From: Bacteroidota bacterium
GTDB lineage: Bacteria > Bacteroidota > Bacteroidia > B-17B0 > Aurantibacillaceae
Length of the DNA: 64,000 nt
Assembly: GCA_030692515.1 (NCBI GenBank)
Contig: JAUXZS010000028.1
Span: forward strand, 248,001-312,000
Direction of reading: 5' to 3'
This document shows positions 19,727 through 28,747 of this stretch, one piece after another. How positions within the stretch are numbered: position 1 is the stretch's first letter; the number at the start of each line of letters is the position of its first letter. A program made the translations under genes and the position numbers. Below the pieces are notes generated by a model. The model was not told the DNA's origin. It saw only the letters and a program-made list of their open reading frames with translations, and did no database searches.

Positions 19727-21517
19727 TTATTTTTTAGCGTCCAATTTATCTTTTAGTTCAGATAATGCAGAGATATCACCTAAAGTAGTTTTCTCTTGAT
19801 TATCTTTCACTTTTTTAACAGCTTTCTTGCTATCTTCAAAATCAGCTTTTTTAGCAGATTTCTCTACTTTTCTAGCTTCATCTTTTACTTCCTCGTGTAA
19901 ACGAGCGTGAGATACAACAATACGCTTAGCATCCTTGCTAAATTCGATAACTTTAAAATCAGCAACTTCTTCAGATTTTAATGATGTTCCGTCTACTTTA
20001 TTTAAGTGACGAGAAGGACAGAATCCTTCAACACCATAAGTTAATCCAATTGTTGCTCCTTTATCGTTTACATTTAACACAGTTCCGCTATGTACCGAAT
20101 CGATAGTAAATACCGTTTCAAAAACATCCCATGGATTTTCTTCTAATTGTTTGTGTCCTAATGATAAACGACGATTTTCGCCATCTATTTCTAAAACAAC
20201 AACGTCCATTTTCTCGCCTACTTTACAGAATTCGCTAGGATGCTTAATTTTTTTGCTCCAAGAAAGGTCTGAAATATGAACTAATCCATCAACACCTTCT
20301 TCTAATTCAACAAACACACCAAAATTGGTGAAGTTGCGAACAGTTCCAGAATGTTTAGAACCTTTAGCATATTTATCTAAAATAATATTCCAAGGATCAG
20401 GTGTTAATTGTTTCATACCTAAACTCATTTTACGCTCTTCGCGATCTAGAGTTAAAATAACTGCTTCAATTTCTTGACCAATTTTAACGAATTCTTGTGC
20501 GCTACGTAAATGCTGACTCCAGCTCATTTCACTTACGTGAACTAAACCTTCAACACCTTGAGCGATCTCGATAAATGCGCCGTAATCGTTGATTACAACA
20601 ACCTTACCTTTAACTTTATCTCCAATTTTTAATTCAGAATTTAAAGCTTCCCAAGGATGAGGCGTTAATTGTTTTAAACCTAAAGCAATACGTTTTTTAT
20701 CATCATCAAACTCAAGAATTACAACCTGAATTTTCTCATCTAACTTAACAATCTCTTCTGGGTGATTAATACGACCCCAAGATAAATCTGTAATGTGAAT
20801 TAAACCATCAACACCACCTAAATCAATAAACACACCATAAGAAGTAATGTTTTTAACAGTACCTTCTAATACTTGTCCTTTTTCTAATTTAGAAATGATA
20901 TCGCGTTTTTGAGTTTCAATTTCTGCTTCAATTAAAGCTTTATGTGAAACAACTACATTTTTAAATTCGTTATTAATTTTAACAACTTTAAATTCCATTG
21001 TTTTACCAACGTAAACATCATAATCACGAATAGGTTTAACATCAATTTGTGAACCTGGTAAAAATGCTTCAATACCAAATACATCAACAATTAAACCGCC
21101 TTTTGTACGGCATTTAACTGAACCTTTAATGATTTCATCATTTGTAAGAGCTTCATTAACACGATCCCAACTTTTGTTTGCACGTGCTTTTTTGTGAGAT
21201 AAAATTAATTGACCGTTTGTATCTTCAGTAGATTCAATAAAAACTTCAACTTTATCACCTAATTTTAAATCAGGGTTATAACGAAACTCTGAAAGAGCAA
21301 CAACACCATCTGATTTATAACCAATATTTACAACTACTTCGCGGTTGTTTTTAGCAACTACAGTACCCTCAATAATTTGAGCATCTGTAATAGTGCTTAA
21401 CGCTTTACCATATAATTCATCCAACTGCTCTTTTTCAACTGCTGTATAATTATCTTGTTTTTTACCAATCGAACTCCAATCGAAGTCCGCAATTCCTGTT
21501 AGGGCTTTTTCTGCCAT
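19727..21517 (-). CDS. rpsA: 30S ribosomal protein S1
   Basis: The 596 residues contain six S1 RNA-binding repeats, the same number as E. coli S1, beginning near residue 40 (IIEGTVVAKNNREVVVNIG). Repeats 3-5 are the most canonical (GTVKNITSYGVFIDLGGVDGLIHITDLSW and its two successors). The N-terminal extension and a Lys/Asp/Glu-rich C-terminal tail of about 60 residues are usual in this phylum. S1 helps bind mRNA to the small subunit during initiation. The gene is monocistronic, with a promoter box 95 bp upstream and hairpins downstream. Confidence 0.97.
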   Translation of the reverse strand: MAEKALTGIADFDWSSIGKKQDNYTAVEKEQLDELYGKALSTITDAQIIEGTVVAKNNREVVVNIGYKSDGVVALSEFRYNPDLKLGDKVEVFIESTEDTNGQLILSHKKARANKSWDRVNEALTNDEIIKGSVKCRTKGGLIVDVFGIEAFLPGSQIDVKPIRDYDVYVGKTMEFKVVKINNEFKNVVVSHKALIEAEIETQKRDIISKLEKGQVLEGTVKNITSYGVFIDLGGVDGLIHITDLSWGRINHPEEIVKLDEKIQVVILEFDDDKKRIALGLKQLTPHPWEALNSELKIGDKVKGKVVVINDYGAFIEIAQGVEGLVHVSEMSWSQHLRSAQEFVKIGQEIEAVILTLDREERKMSLGMKQLTPDPWNIILDKYAKGSKHSGTVRNFTNFGVFVELEEGVDGLVHISDLSWSKKIKHPSEFCKVGEKMDVVVLEIDGENRRLSLGHKQLEENPWDVFETVFTIDSVHSGTVLNVNDKGATIGLTYGVEGFCPSRHLNKVDGTSLKSEEVADFKVIEFSKDAKRIVVSHARLHEEVKDEARKVEKSAKKADFEDSKKAVKKVKDNQEKTTLGDISALSELKDKLDAKK

Positions 21518-21892
21518 TTTATTTATTTACTTGTATCAAACTTTAAGACTTAGTTTGAGGGGTTAAACATATTTGATTAATTAAACGTTTTTGCCTTATT
21601 AAAACGGACTACAAATATATTTAATTTTTAAGGGATTTTAAGTATAATTGATATATTTTAATATACTAAAAACCAATTAGTTAACTTTTTTAACAGAATG
21701 CTATTTGTTTACAATTTTGTTAATAATGGGTTAGCAGATTCCCCTTCAAATTGTAATTATTTCATTTAGTGCAAATTGGGGTGTATTTTGAAAAAATTTG
21801 GTTCAAAATCAAATTATGAAACTTATATTCGATATTATGAACAATACTTATTAATTTATTGTGATTACTTTTACGCATTCTAAAAATAAAAT
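21518..21892. other. Divergent regulatory region upstream of rpsA
   Basis: The 375 bp holds the rpsA leader and promoter and the upstream region of the 106-residue gene. No gene or RNA is recognised in it. Confidence 0.5.
21612..21619 (-). promoter_or_regulatory. TATATTTG -7 box of rpsA
   Basis: On the minus strand the sequence reads TATATTTG, an exact match to TAnnTTTG, 95 bp before the rpsA start. This implies a 5' leader of roughly 85-90 nt. Confidence 0.6.
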
Positions 21893-22213
21893 ATGACAGA
21901 AGAAACTAAAACACATTTAATGCAAAACGTTTATAAACTGGCAAACCACTACGGAATACCAAATGCTACTTTAGTTTCATTTAAAAAAAGAAATTTACTT
22001 TTAGAACTAATAAATACCAAAAACGAAACTGCCTTTAAGTTTTTAAATGATTTTATTGAGGCTTCTATAAAATTAGATAGAATAGAAAACGATAAAGAAA
22101 AGCAAACCAAAAAACCGGAACATTGGAATGCAGAAATAGTAACCACAAAAAATATAATTGAGAAAGCAGAAGAAAAATTAATTAAATTTTTAACCTCAGA
22201 AGGGATTAATTAA
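21893..22213 (+). CDS. Small helical protein of unknown function
   Basis: The 106 residues have no signal peptide or membrane segment. They are charged and helical, with a Leu-rich first half (LLLELINTKNETAFKFLNDFIEASIKL) and a Lys/Glu-rich second half. No family is recognised. The gene converges on the sensor kinase gene with a 10-bp gap. Confidence 0.6.
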   Translation: MTEETKTHLMQNVYKLANHYGIPNATLVSFKKRNLLLELINTKNETAFKFLNDFIEASIKLDRIENDKEKQTKKPEHWNAEIVTTKNIIEKAEEKLIKFLTSEGIN

Positions 22214-22223
22214 TATTTTATAG

Positions 22224-23999
22224 TTACCTCTTAAGGAATACGGTAACCTCAGTGCCAACACCTTCGTTACTTTTTAATACTATTTCTCCTTGTAATTTTT
22301 CTAAAGACTTTTTTACAAGATACAAGCCTAAGCCAGAGCCTTTTGAATCATTAGTTCCTCTATAATACATATCAAATACTTTAGCTTGGCTAGCTTCATT
22401 TATTCCAATTCCATTATCAGTGATTGTAATTTTTAATTGTTCACCTATATCATTAATACTTATTTGAATAAACGGATTTTGAATGGAGGTATTTTGATAT
22501 TTTATGGCGTTTTCAATTAGATTTTGAAGAATGGTATCAACAATAAATTTACTTGAAATAAATTCAGATGTAATATTTATATCCTTTTGAATTTGCAATC
22601 TTTCAAAGCCCGGGTAATGAGAAAATTTATTTAAAATATCATCAATTAACTCCTCAAAATTTATTTTATCTTCAAAATTTTTAATACCCTTAACTTTCAT
22701 CGTCTTCACTAATTCCGAAAGCGTATTATCTAATTTTTTAGCAGTCGTTTCAATCATTTTAATGTAATTAATTGAATTTTCATCTTTTAATTCTGGCTTC
22801 CAAATAGTAATTAAACCCAAAATAGAAGCCAAGGGACTGCGTAAATCGTGCGAAGCTTTGTAAATATATAACTCCAATTCAGCATTACTGTTTTCAAGAC
22901 TTTTATTAGCTGTCTTTATTTCGGTAATATTTGCATGAATGCCAATTGAACCAATAACTTCTCCTCTATAATTTTTATATGGTGTGGCACTTACAAGCAT
23001 CCAAATATTTTTTCCAGATTTTGTTTTCATTTCAAGTTCAAACTGATCAGAAACATCTGCTTTTCTTAATTCAATATTATTTTTGATTCGTTGTTTATCT
23101 CCTTCGTTTTCTAAAAGAAAATCGCTGGCAATTCTTCCATCCATCTCTTCAAAATTATACCCACTTTCTTTACAAAAGGCCGGGTTTGCATACATTATCT
23201 CATCATCGTTATTAACTATTAAAATGCCCTCATTCATTGTTTCAATAATTTGCTGCCATTGGCTTTTTGGCGAATAATTAAACATTTTATATTTTGAGAT
23301 AGAAATAATTGAAACAATTGAAAACGCGGTTACTAAACTAGCTGTTAATGGAATAACTTCCCGGCCTAAAAACATTGGGAAAACAATTTCGGTAATAATG
23401 CCCAAACTAATAGGAATTGTAAACCCAATTGCCAAGATATAAATCTGTTCCCTTTTTATAGTGTCGTTTGAAAATTTCAAATAAGAATACCAAAGGGATA
23501 GCAACATTAAAATCCCACCAAAACTAACCCAAATATAATTAAGACTTGTAAATATGTTAGGTATAGGTTTAATATTCCAATACCACGTTTCTGAAACAAC
23601 AATTTCGAACTCATCTAGTTTTAAATCAATACATAAATACATTAAAATTGCAGGCAAAATGAGAGCAAAAAATATAAGCGAATCCGATATTTTCTTATAT
23701 AAACCAGTTATCGAGAAAATAAATAAATTACCAAATAAAACCACAAATAGTACTATTTTTTCCGAAACTCTATACCAGTTTTCGGCATCTGAAATATTAA
23801 TGCTCAATCTAGTTAAACCGACACTAGCTTGCCATAACAACAAAATAAAAACAAAAAGGGAAAAGTAATTATTAGTGCGGTTTTTATTAAGCTTAAAAAT
23901 TGAATAAGAAAATATTAATAAATTTATTAAAACTGGTATAAAAGACAGTAACGTTACATTCCACCGATCAAAACCTAAAGGAAATATATTTTCTGTCAT
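22224..23999 (-). CDS. Membrane sensor histidine kinase with PAS domain
   Basis: The 591-residue protein has seven or eight N-terminal hydrophobic helices (about 15-235) like the histidine-kinase 7TM input region. A PAS domain follows (about 250-365, with the GIHANITEIK PAC end). The HisKA domain has the phosphoacceptor in SHDLRSPL near residue 383. The HATPase domain shows the N box LIENAIKYQN, G1 ITDNGIGI and G2 GSGLGLYLVKKSLEKLQG. No response regulator lies next to it, so it is an orphan in this window. The signal is unknown. Confidence 0.92.
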   Translation of the reverse strand: MTENIFPLGFDRWNVTLLSFIPVLINLLIFSYSIFKLNKNRTNNYFSLFVFILLLWQASVGLTRLSINISDAENWYRVSEKIVLFVVLFGNLFIFSITGLYKKISDSLIFFALILPAILMYLCIDLKLDEFEIVVSETWYWNIKPIPNIFTSLNYIWVSFGGILMLLSLWYSYLKFSNDTIKREQIYILAIGFTIPISLGIITEIVFPMFLGREVIPLTASLVTAFSIVSIISISKYKMFNYSPKSQWQQIIETMNEGILIVNNDDEIMYANPAFCKESGYNFEEMDGRIASDFLLENEGDKQRIKNNIELRKADVSDQFELEMKTKSGKNIWMLVSATPYKNYRGEVIGSIGIHANITEIKTANKSLENSNAELELYIYKASHDLRSPLASILGLITIWKPELKDENSINYIKMIETTAKKLDNTLSELVKTMKVKGIKNFEDKINFEELIDDILNKFSHYPGFERLQIQKDINITSEFISSKFIVDTILQNLIENAIKYQNTSIQNPFIQISINDIGEQLKITITDNGIGINEASQAKVFDMYYRGTNDSKGSGLGLYLVKKSLEKLQGEIVLKSNEGVGTEVTVFLKR

Positions 24000-24146
24000 A
24001 ATAAAAAATAAATAATATTTTTCAAATGTCGTCTTAAGTTTTATAACAAAAAAGCCAATTATGGTGATGTGTAAGATTTAAGTGAAAATAGTATTATAAT
24101 TAAAACTAGAAATATAAAAACCAAACTAAGAAATGAAAACCAACAA

Positions 24147-25649
24147 TTATTTAACTCCGCCCATTAATTTTTTAACCAAGGGAGAAATTAAAATTAAGAT
24201 TAAACCTGCTATTAAAGCATAAATTGCTAATTGTTTATAGCCATCTGCATAAATAACTAGTTTTTCAAGATTTGATGCATCTTTTGATGCGCTTGCAATA
24301 TTGGCTCCTAATAAACCTGCAAAATATTGTCCGTAAGCACTCGCTAAAAACCACATTCCCATTAGTACAGCTTGTGTTTTTTGCGGAGAAAGTTTTGTCA
24401 TTGCCGACATACCTATTGGAGATAAACATAACTCACCAAAAGTAATAACAAGCCAACCTAGCGTAAACAAATCTAAAGATGTCATACCATTTTCATCTGA
24501 AAAAAACTTGGTATAATAAAAAACATAAAAGCCTCCCGCAAGAAAGAGAAAGCCTAATCCAAATTTTACAATTGTATTTGGTTCTAATTTTCTTTTAGCC
24601 ATCCCAAGCCATGCTAAACCAACTAAAGCAGCAAAAACTATTACAAAAAAAGAATTTGCTGAGTTATTTACCCCATTAGGGTCAAGCGGTACACCCAAAA
24701 CAGTATTATGTAAATTGCTAGCTGCAAAAAGGCTTAATGAGCCCCCACTCTGCTCAAAAAATGCCCAAAAGAAAATAGAAAAAATAATAAACACTAAAGC
24801 TGCAATTAACTTTTTATTCTCTTGTAAAGAAAAATTTCGCATTTCATAAAACAAATATAATAACGAACAGGGCCCAATAATAAACATAAAAATATCTGTG
24901 TATTCTGTTTTAGAAACCATTGTCATTATAATTGGCAATATTGCTAAAGAACCAATGTAGGTTACATACTCTAATAATTTTCGGCGCTTAGGTTCTAGAT
25001 GTGCTAAGGGGGATAAACCAATTACACCTAGGCTTTTTTGTGTGCGAGTAAATGTTAATAAACTAATGAGCATTACTATTGCAGCAAAACCAAAAGCAAC
25101 ATTCCATCTAAGAGCTTCGGGAATAAAAGAGCCAAACATTGTACCGTTGGCAACAGCAATACATAAGTAACCACCAATTAAGGCCCCAAGATTTACTCCT
25201 GCATAAAATAAAGAAAAGCCTGCATCCCTCCTATTATCATCATCCTTATACAATTTGCCAACCATGGTTGAAATATTTGGTTTAAAAAAACCAGTGCCAA
25301 TAATGGTAAAACTAATTCCAAAAAAGAAATAATCACTTGGGTTTATAGCAAGCAGAATACTTCCAACAATCATTAAAATACCACCCCAAAATAATGATTT
25401 TCTGTATCCTAAAATTTTATCGGCAAACAAACCACCAATAAATGTAAATGCATAAACAAAAGCTTGTGTTGCACCATATTGTAAATTGGCAACCACATCA
25501 TCCATCTTAAGTTGGTTAACCATAAAAATAACCAACATGCCTCGCATACCGTAGAAACTAAAACGCTCCCACATTTCGCTAAAAAACAAATACCACAATT
25601 GTTTTGGATACTTTCCCTTAAAACTCTGTATCTGTTCTAGTGATTCCAT
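24147..25649 (-). CDS. POT-family peptide:proton symporter (1)
   Basis: The 500-residue inner-membrane protein belongs to the proton-dependent oligopeptide transporters (POT/PTR2 in the MFS). The diagnostic ExxER motif lies on helix 1 (SEMWERFSFYGMRG, about 25-38). Further family motifs are GxxxADxxLGYRKS and FSLFYAGVNLGALIG. It should import di- and tripeptides. A related gene lies 119 bp upstream on the same strand, with a long palindrome between the two. Confidence 0.92.
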   Translation of the reverse strand: MESLEQIQSFKGKYPKQLWYLFFSEMWERFSFYGMRGMLVIFMVNQLKMDDVVANLQYGATQAFVYAFTFIGGLFADKILGYRKSLFWGGILMIVGSILLAINPSDYFFFGISFTIIGTGFFKPNISTMVGKLYKDDDNRRDAGFSLFYAGVNLGALIGGYLCIAVANGTMFGSFIPEALRWNVAFGFAAIVMLISLLTFTRTQKSLGVIGLSPLAHLEPKRRKLLEYVTYIGSLAILPIIMTMVSKTEYTDIFMFIIGPCSLLYLFYEMRNFSLQENKKLIAALVFIIFSIFFWAFFEQSGGSLSLFAASNLHNTVLGVPLDPNGVNNSANSFFVIVFAALVGLAWLGMAKRKLEPNTIVKFGLGFLFLAGGFYVFYYTKFFSDENGMTSLDLFTLGWLVITFGELCLSPIGMSAMTKLSPQKTQAVLMGMWFLASAYGQYFAGLLGANIASASKDASNLEKLVIYADGYKQLAIYALIAGLILILISPLVKKLMGGVK

Positions 25650-25704
25650 TTATTAGATTTAATTTAAAATAGTTAAGCAATGTTTGTTATTAAATTAAAA
25701 AACA

Positions 25705-25739
25705 AACACCTGTCAGGTTTTAAAAACCTGACAGGTGTT
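25705..25739. repeat. 35-bp palindrome with 17-bp perfect arms
   Basis: Arms AACACCTGTCAGGTTTT and AAAACCTGACAGGTGTT flank a single A. It lies between the two POT genes and could terminate the upstream one. The ACCTGTCAGGTTTT type is a familiar dispersed repeat in Bacteroidota, so a repeat identity is at least as likely. Confidence 0.75.
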
Positions 25740-25768
25740 ATGATAAAGTCAACTTAGTCATTTGCGTT

Positions 25769-27445
25769 TTATTTTACCCCGTGCATTAATTTTTTCAACA
25801 CTGGGGTTAATAAAAATAATATTATAGCAGCTAGGCCTGTTAAAATAACAAACACCATAAAAAACTGAAAAAGATTATGAATTTCAAATCCGGCAAACGA
25901 AGGATTTGTAGGACTAATTTGATTTTCGGCTAATATTGTTAATTGCTCTACAGTTGGGGTAATTGTTTTATCTAATACAGCTTGTAAATCAATTCCCAAT
26001 TCTTTTGCTTTATTAAATTTATCGCCAGTTGCTGGCATAATAGAACCTAATGTTCCTGCTAAGGCATAGCCAGAAGCGTTAGATAAAAAGAAAACACCAT
26101 ATAATAAAGATGAAAATCTTTTTGGAGCTAATTTCCCAACTAGAGAAAGTCCAATTGGTGATAAACAAAGTTCAGCACATGTTTGAATTAAGTACAATAG
26201 AATTAACCATTTGATAGCTAATAAACCATTATTACCAAGATCTTTTACATTGTGCGCTATAATAAAATAACTTATTGCAATTAATGCCAAACCAAAAGCT
26301 TGTTTCATAGGAGAAATTGGCTCTCTGCCTTTTGCTCTTAATTTATCCCATAACATACTAAATGGAACCGCAAAAGCAACAACAAATAAACCATTAAAAA
26401 TTTGAACCATTGATGGAGGCATATTCCAGCCAAAGAAATTTCTATCTGTTTGGTTATCGGCAATAAACGTTAATGATGAGCCTGCTTGTTCAAATGCAGC
26501 CCAAAAGAAAATAACAAAAAATGCAATAATATAAATAACATAAATTCTTTCTCTTTCAACTTTAGTTAATGAAGAATCAGAAATAATTAAACCCGCTAAT
26601 GAAATACCACTCGAATAAATTAAGGTGTATATCCAGTTTTGACCAAAAACAAAATGTATCAAAATTCCCATTACAACAAATCCTATACAAGCTCCAATTA
26701 AAGCTTTAGTAGAAAACACTGCTTTTTGAGCTTCACCTTCTTCAAAATCCGCAGCTTCGTTTTTTGAAGGTAAGCCGCCTAAAGGTCTACCTTCAGGCGT
26801 TACAACATACTTATTTTTTAAGAAGTAGAAAACAGCGGTACCAATTAACATGGCAATACCTGCAGCTAAAAAGCCCCATTTAAAAGCGTGAATATCTCTA
26901 ATTCCACCGGCATCTTTAACATCACCAATTATTGGGCAAATTAACTGACCAAGAAATGCACCAAGGTTAATACCCATGTAAAAAATTGTAAATGCAGAAT
27001 CTAATTTGCTTTTTTCTTGTTTTGGATATAAACTTCCAACCATGCTTGAAATATTTGGTTTAAAAAATCCATTTCCAAAAATGATAATACCTAAAGCAAT
27101 CCAAGTTAATGTTGTAGCTAAACCAATGTTTGTGCCAAATATACTAGCACTAAAAAACAAAAAGAACTGGCCAACAGCCATCATTAAACCACCAAGAATG
27201 ATACAATTTCTGTTTCCAAAAAACCTATCGGCAACAAAACCACCTAACATAGGTGTTAAATAACATAATCCCAAAAAACCTCCGTAAACAATAGAGGCGT
27301 CTTTTTCTTTCATCATTAATGAATTAACTAGAAATAATGTTAGGATAGCACGCATGCCATAAAAGTTAAACCGCTCCCACATTTCGGTTCCAAATAATAC
27401 CCAAAGTCCTTTTGGATGTCCTTTCTCTTTAATAGTTTGTTCCAT
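25769..27445 (-). CDS. POT-family peptide:proton symporter (2)
   Basis: The 558-residue POT transporter has the ExxER signature (GTEMWERFNFYGMRA, about 19-33), the helix 2-3 motif GGFVADRFFGNRNC, and FTIFYMGINLGAFLGQL. It is about 58 residues longer than its neighbour, mostly from inserted loops around residues 215-245 and 470-520. It should move small peptides with protons. The two genes may be specialised for different peptides. Confidence 0.92.
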   Translation of the reverse strand: MEQTIKEKGHPKGLWVLFGTEMWERFNFYGMRAILTLFLVNSLMMKEKDASIVYGGFLGLCYLTPMLGGFVADRFFGNRNCIILGGLMMAVGQFFLFFSASIFGTNIGLATTLTWIALGIIIFGNGFFKPNISSMVGSLYPKQEKSKLDSAFTIFYMGINLGAFLGQLICPIIGDVKDAGGIRDIHAFKWGFLAAGIAMLIGTAVFYFLKNKYVVTPEGRPLGGLPSKNEAADFEEGEAQKAVFSTKALIGACIGFVVMGILIHFVFGQNWIYTLIYSSGISLAGLIISDSSLTKVERERIYVIYIIAFFVIFFWAAFEQAGSSLTFIADNQTDRNFFGWNMPPSMVQIFNGLFVVAFAVPFSMLWDKLRAKGREPISPMKQAFGLALIAISYFIIAHNVKDLGNNGLLAIKWLILLYLIQTCAELCLSPIGLSLVGKLAPKRFSSLLYGVFFLSNASGYALAGTLGSIMPATGDKFNKAKELGIDLQAVLDKTITPTVEQLTILAENQISPTNPSFAGFEIHNLFQFFMVFVILTGLAAIILFLLTPVLKKLMHGVK

Positions 27446-27513
27446 ATTTTTTTGTTAGTAGGGGCTAAAAATAGAATATTAATTTAACTTAAGCAACCCC
27501 CTTTTGGGGTTAT

Positions 27514-27552
27514 AAAAAAAGCCGTGTCTGAATAGTGAGACACGGCTTTTTT
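27514..27552 (-). terminator. Rho-independent terminator of rplS
   Basis: Arms AAAAAAGCCGTGTCT and AGACACGGCTTTTTT with a 9-base loop lie 19 bp past the rplS stop. It has A- and T-runs on both sides, so it could act in both directions. Confidence 0.85.
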
Positions 27553-27570
27553 AAATATAAATTATAAAGC

Positions 27571-27939
27571 TTAGGCTTTTTTAGTTTTTGTTTGAAGTTT
27601 TTCGCGGATACGAGCAGCTTTACCAGTAAGTTCGCGAATGTAAAATATTTTAGCACGACGAACGATACCTACTTTATTTACTTCTATTTTCTCAATAAAA
27701 GGAGATGTAACAGGGAAAATACGCTCAACGCCAATACCATTACTAATTTTACGAACTGTAAAAGAGGCAGTAGCTTTTTCGTTTTTGCGTTGAATTACAA
27801 CACCGTTGTATTGCTGAATACGTTCTTTTTCACCCTCTTTAATTTTGTAGGATACAGTAATTGTATCTCCTGCTTTGAAGTTAGGATGTTTAACTTCGTT
27901 AGTCATTTGTTGTTTTACGTAATCTAATAAATTGCTCAT
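27571..27939 (-). CDS. rplS: 50S ribosomal protein L19
   Basis: The 122 residues match L19 throughout: [35 protein letters not shown], the [29 protein letters not shown] core, and [22 protein letters not shown] near the end. L19 sits at the 30S-50S interface. The gene is monocistronic here, with no trmD or rpsP beside it. Confidence 0.97.
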   Translation of the reverse strand: MSNLLDYVKQQMTNEVKHPNFKAGDTITVSYKIKEGEKERIQQYNGVVIQRKNEKATASFTVRKISNGIGVERIFPVTSPFIEKIEVNKVGIVRRAKIFYIRELTGKAARIREKLQTKTKKA

Positions 27940-28012
27940 TTTTGCAAACTATTTAAGTTAATATTTCTAGCATTCTTTGCTTTGTGCAAACAGCGGCTTT
28001 GAAATAGGGACG

Positions 28013-28020
28013 CAAATATA
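28013..28020 (-). promoter_or_regulatory. TATATTTG -7 box of rplS
   Basis: The minus strand reads TATATTTG, an exact TAnnTTTG match, 74 bp before the rplS start codon. Confidence 0.6.
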
Positions 28021-28079
28021 TAAATAAATTGTTTGAAAACAGCAATAACCCATTCATTTTTTTAATTTTGTAAAGATTT

Positions 28080-28189
28080 CAGCATTTTTGCTGTTAACTC
28101 TCGTGTTTGTCCTAATTGTTATTAGGAAGTATAGCATGCCAAGGTGTTGGTCCCGATAGCTATCGGGAGGTAACAAGTACGCTTGAGGT
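28080..28189 (+). pseudogene. Truncated tRNA-Leu copy A with leader hairpins
   Basis: A 5' half of a tRNA-Leu-like sequence is visible. A leader hairpin (CCTAAT-TGTT-ATTAGG, 28111-28126), AAGTATA, and then GGTGTTGG correspond to the intact gene at 28622. The 18-bp palindrome sits where the D-loop should be (28151-28168), followed by GGTAACAAGTACGCTTGAGGT. Identity with the intact tRNA ends exactly at the 3' edge of the anticodon loop. A TAATTTTG box lies just upstream near 28065. The GIY-YIG gene starts 36 bp later. Confidence 0.65.
28151..28168. repeat. 18-bp palindrome TCCCGATAGCTATCGGGA, copy 2 (in tRNA D-loop)
   Basis: It is an exact copy of the element at 6504-6521. It lies between GTGTTGG and GGTAACAAG, the place where the intact tRNA has only AAT between GTGTTGG and GGTATACAAG. 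Confidence 0.85.
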
Positions 28190-28225
28190 TTTACAAACAA
28201 AAAAAGACATTATTTTTGTTTAATA

Positions 28226-28522
28226 ATGGCATCAGTATACATTTTATTCTCTCCTAAACTTAATAAATTTTATGTTGGGAGCTGCTTGGATCTTGAACAA
28301 CGGTTGCTAGACCATAAAAACAAGCTCTATTCCAACTCATATACAAAAGTAACCGATGATTGGCTGCTGTATTTTGAAAGGAGCGCTTTAGATGGTCTGA
28401 TAGCAAGAAAGATAGAGACACATATCAAATCAATGAAATCGAAAAAATATATTGAAAATTTAAAAACGTATCCTGAAATGATCCAAAAGTTGGTCATTAA
28501 ATTTTCTAAAGCACCAAAATAA
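28226..28522 (+). CDS. Single-domain GIY-YIG endonuclease
   Basis: The 98 residues are one GIY-YIG domain of the UPF0213/YhbQ-like kind. VYI (from Tyr5) and FYVG (Tyr16, Gly18) stand for the GIY and YIG strands, Arg26 follows in LEQRLLDH, and the metal-binding glutamate is Glu64 in ARKIETHIKSMKSKKYI. Such proteins are nucleases or nuclease-like, and the partner DNA is unknown. The gene lies between a truncated tRNA-Leu copy (36 bp before it) and an intact tRNA-Leu gene (100 bp after it), suggesting a tRNA-linked mobile or repair role. That link is inference. Confidence 0.88.
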   Translation: MASVYILFSPKLNKFYVGSCLDLEQRLLDHKNKLYSNSYTKVTDDWLLYFERSALDGLIARKIETHIKSMKSKKYIENLKTYPEMIQKLVIKFSKAPK

Positions 28523-28573
28523 ATTTCGATTACTTTTTCTATAAAAAATTGCATCTTTGCAATAGCTTAAGTG

Positions 28574-28610
28574 TTGCGAGGTTAAACTCGCAATCTCGTT
28601 TTTTAACGAG
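28574..28610 (+). promoter_or_regulatory. Two adjacent hairpins in the tRNA-Leu leader
   Basis: TTGCGAG and CTCGCAA (28574-28593) form a 7-bp stem, and CTCGTT and AACGAG (28595-28610) form a 6-bp stem with a TTTT loop. AAGTATA follows at once, as in copy A. The second hairpin matches that of copy A in size and position but has different paired bases. It may guide processing of the tRNA precursor. Confidence 0.6.
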
Positions 28611-28621
28611 AAGTATATTAT

Positions 28622-28702
28622 GTCCGGGTGTTGGAATGGTATACAAGTACGCTTGAGGTGCGTATGCCGTAAGGTGTGAGAGTTCGAGTCTCTTCCCGGA
28701 TA
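28622..28702 (+). tRNA. tRNA-Leu (anticodon GAG)
   Basis: The cloverleaf is complete. The acceptor arms are GTCCGGG and CCCGGAT (with a G-T first pair), the D-stem is TTG/CAA around a GGTA loop, and the anticodon stem TACGC/GCGTA holds the loop TTGAGGT with anticodon GAG. A long variable arm (TGCCGTAAGGTG) marks a class II tRNA, and the T-arm is AGAG-TTCGAGT-CTCT. The CCA end is not encoded. A strong terminator follows. Confidence 0.9.
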
Positions 28703-28708
28703 CGGTTT

Positions 28709-28733
28709 AGCCCCGCTTTTGCGGGGCTTTTTT
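28709..28733 (+). terminator. Rho-independent terminator of tRNA-Leu
   Basis: AGCCCCGC, a TTTT loop, GCGGGGC and six Ts lie 7 bp past the tRNA. Confidence 0.92.
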
Positions 28734-28747
28734 AAAAATACAATCAT

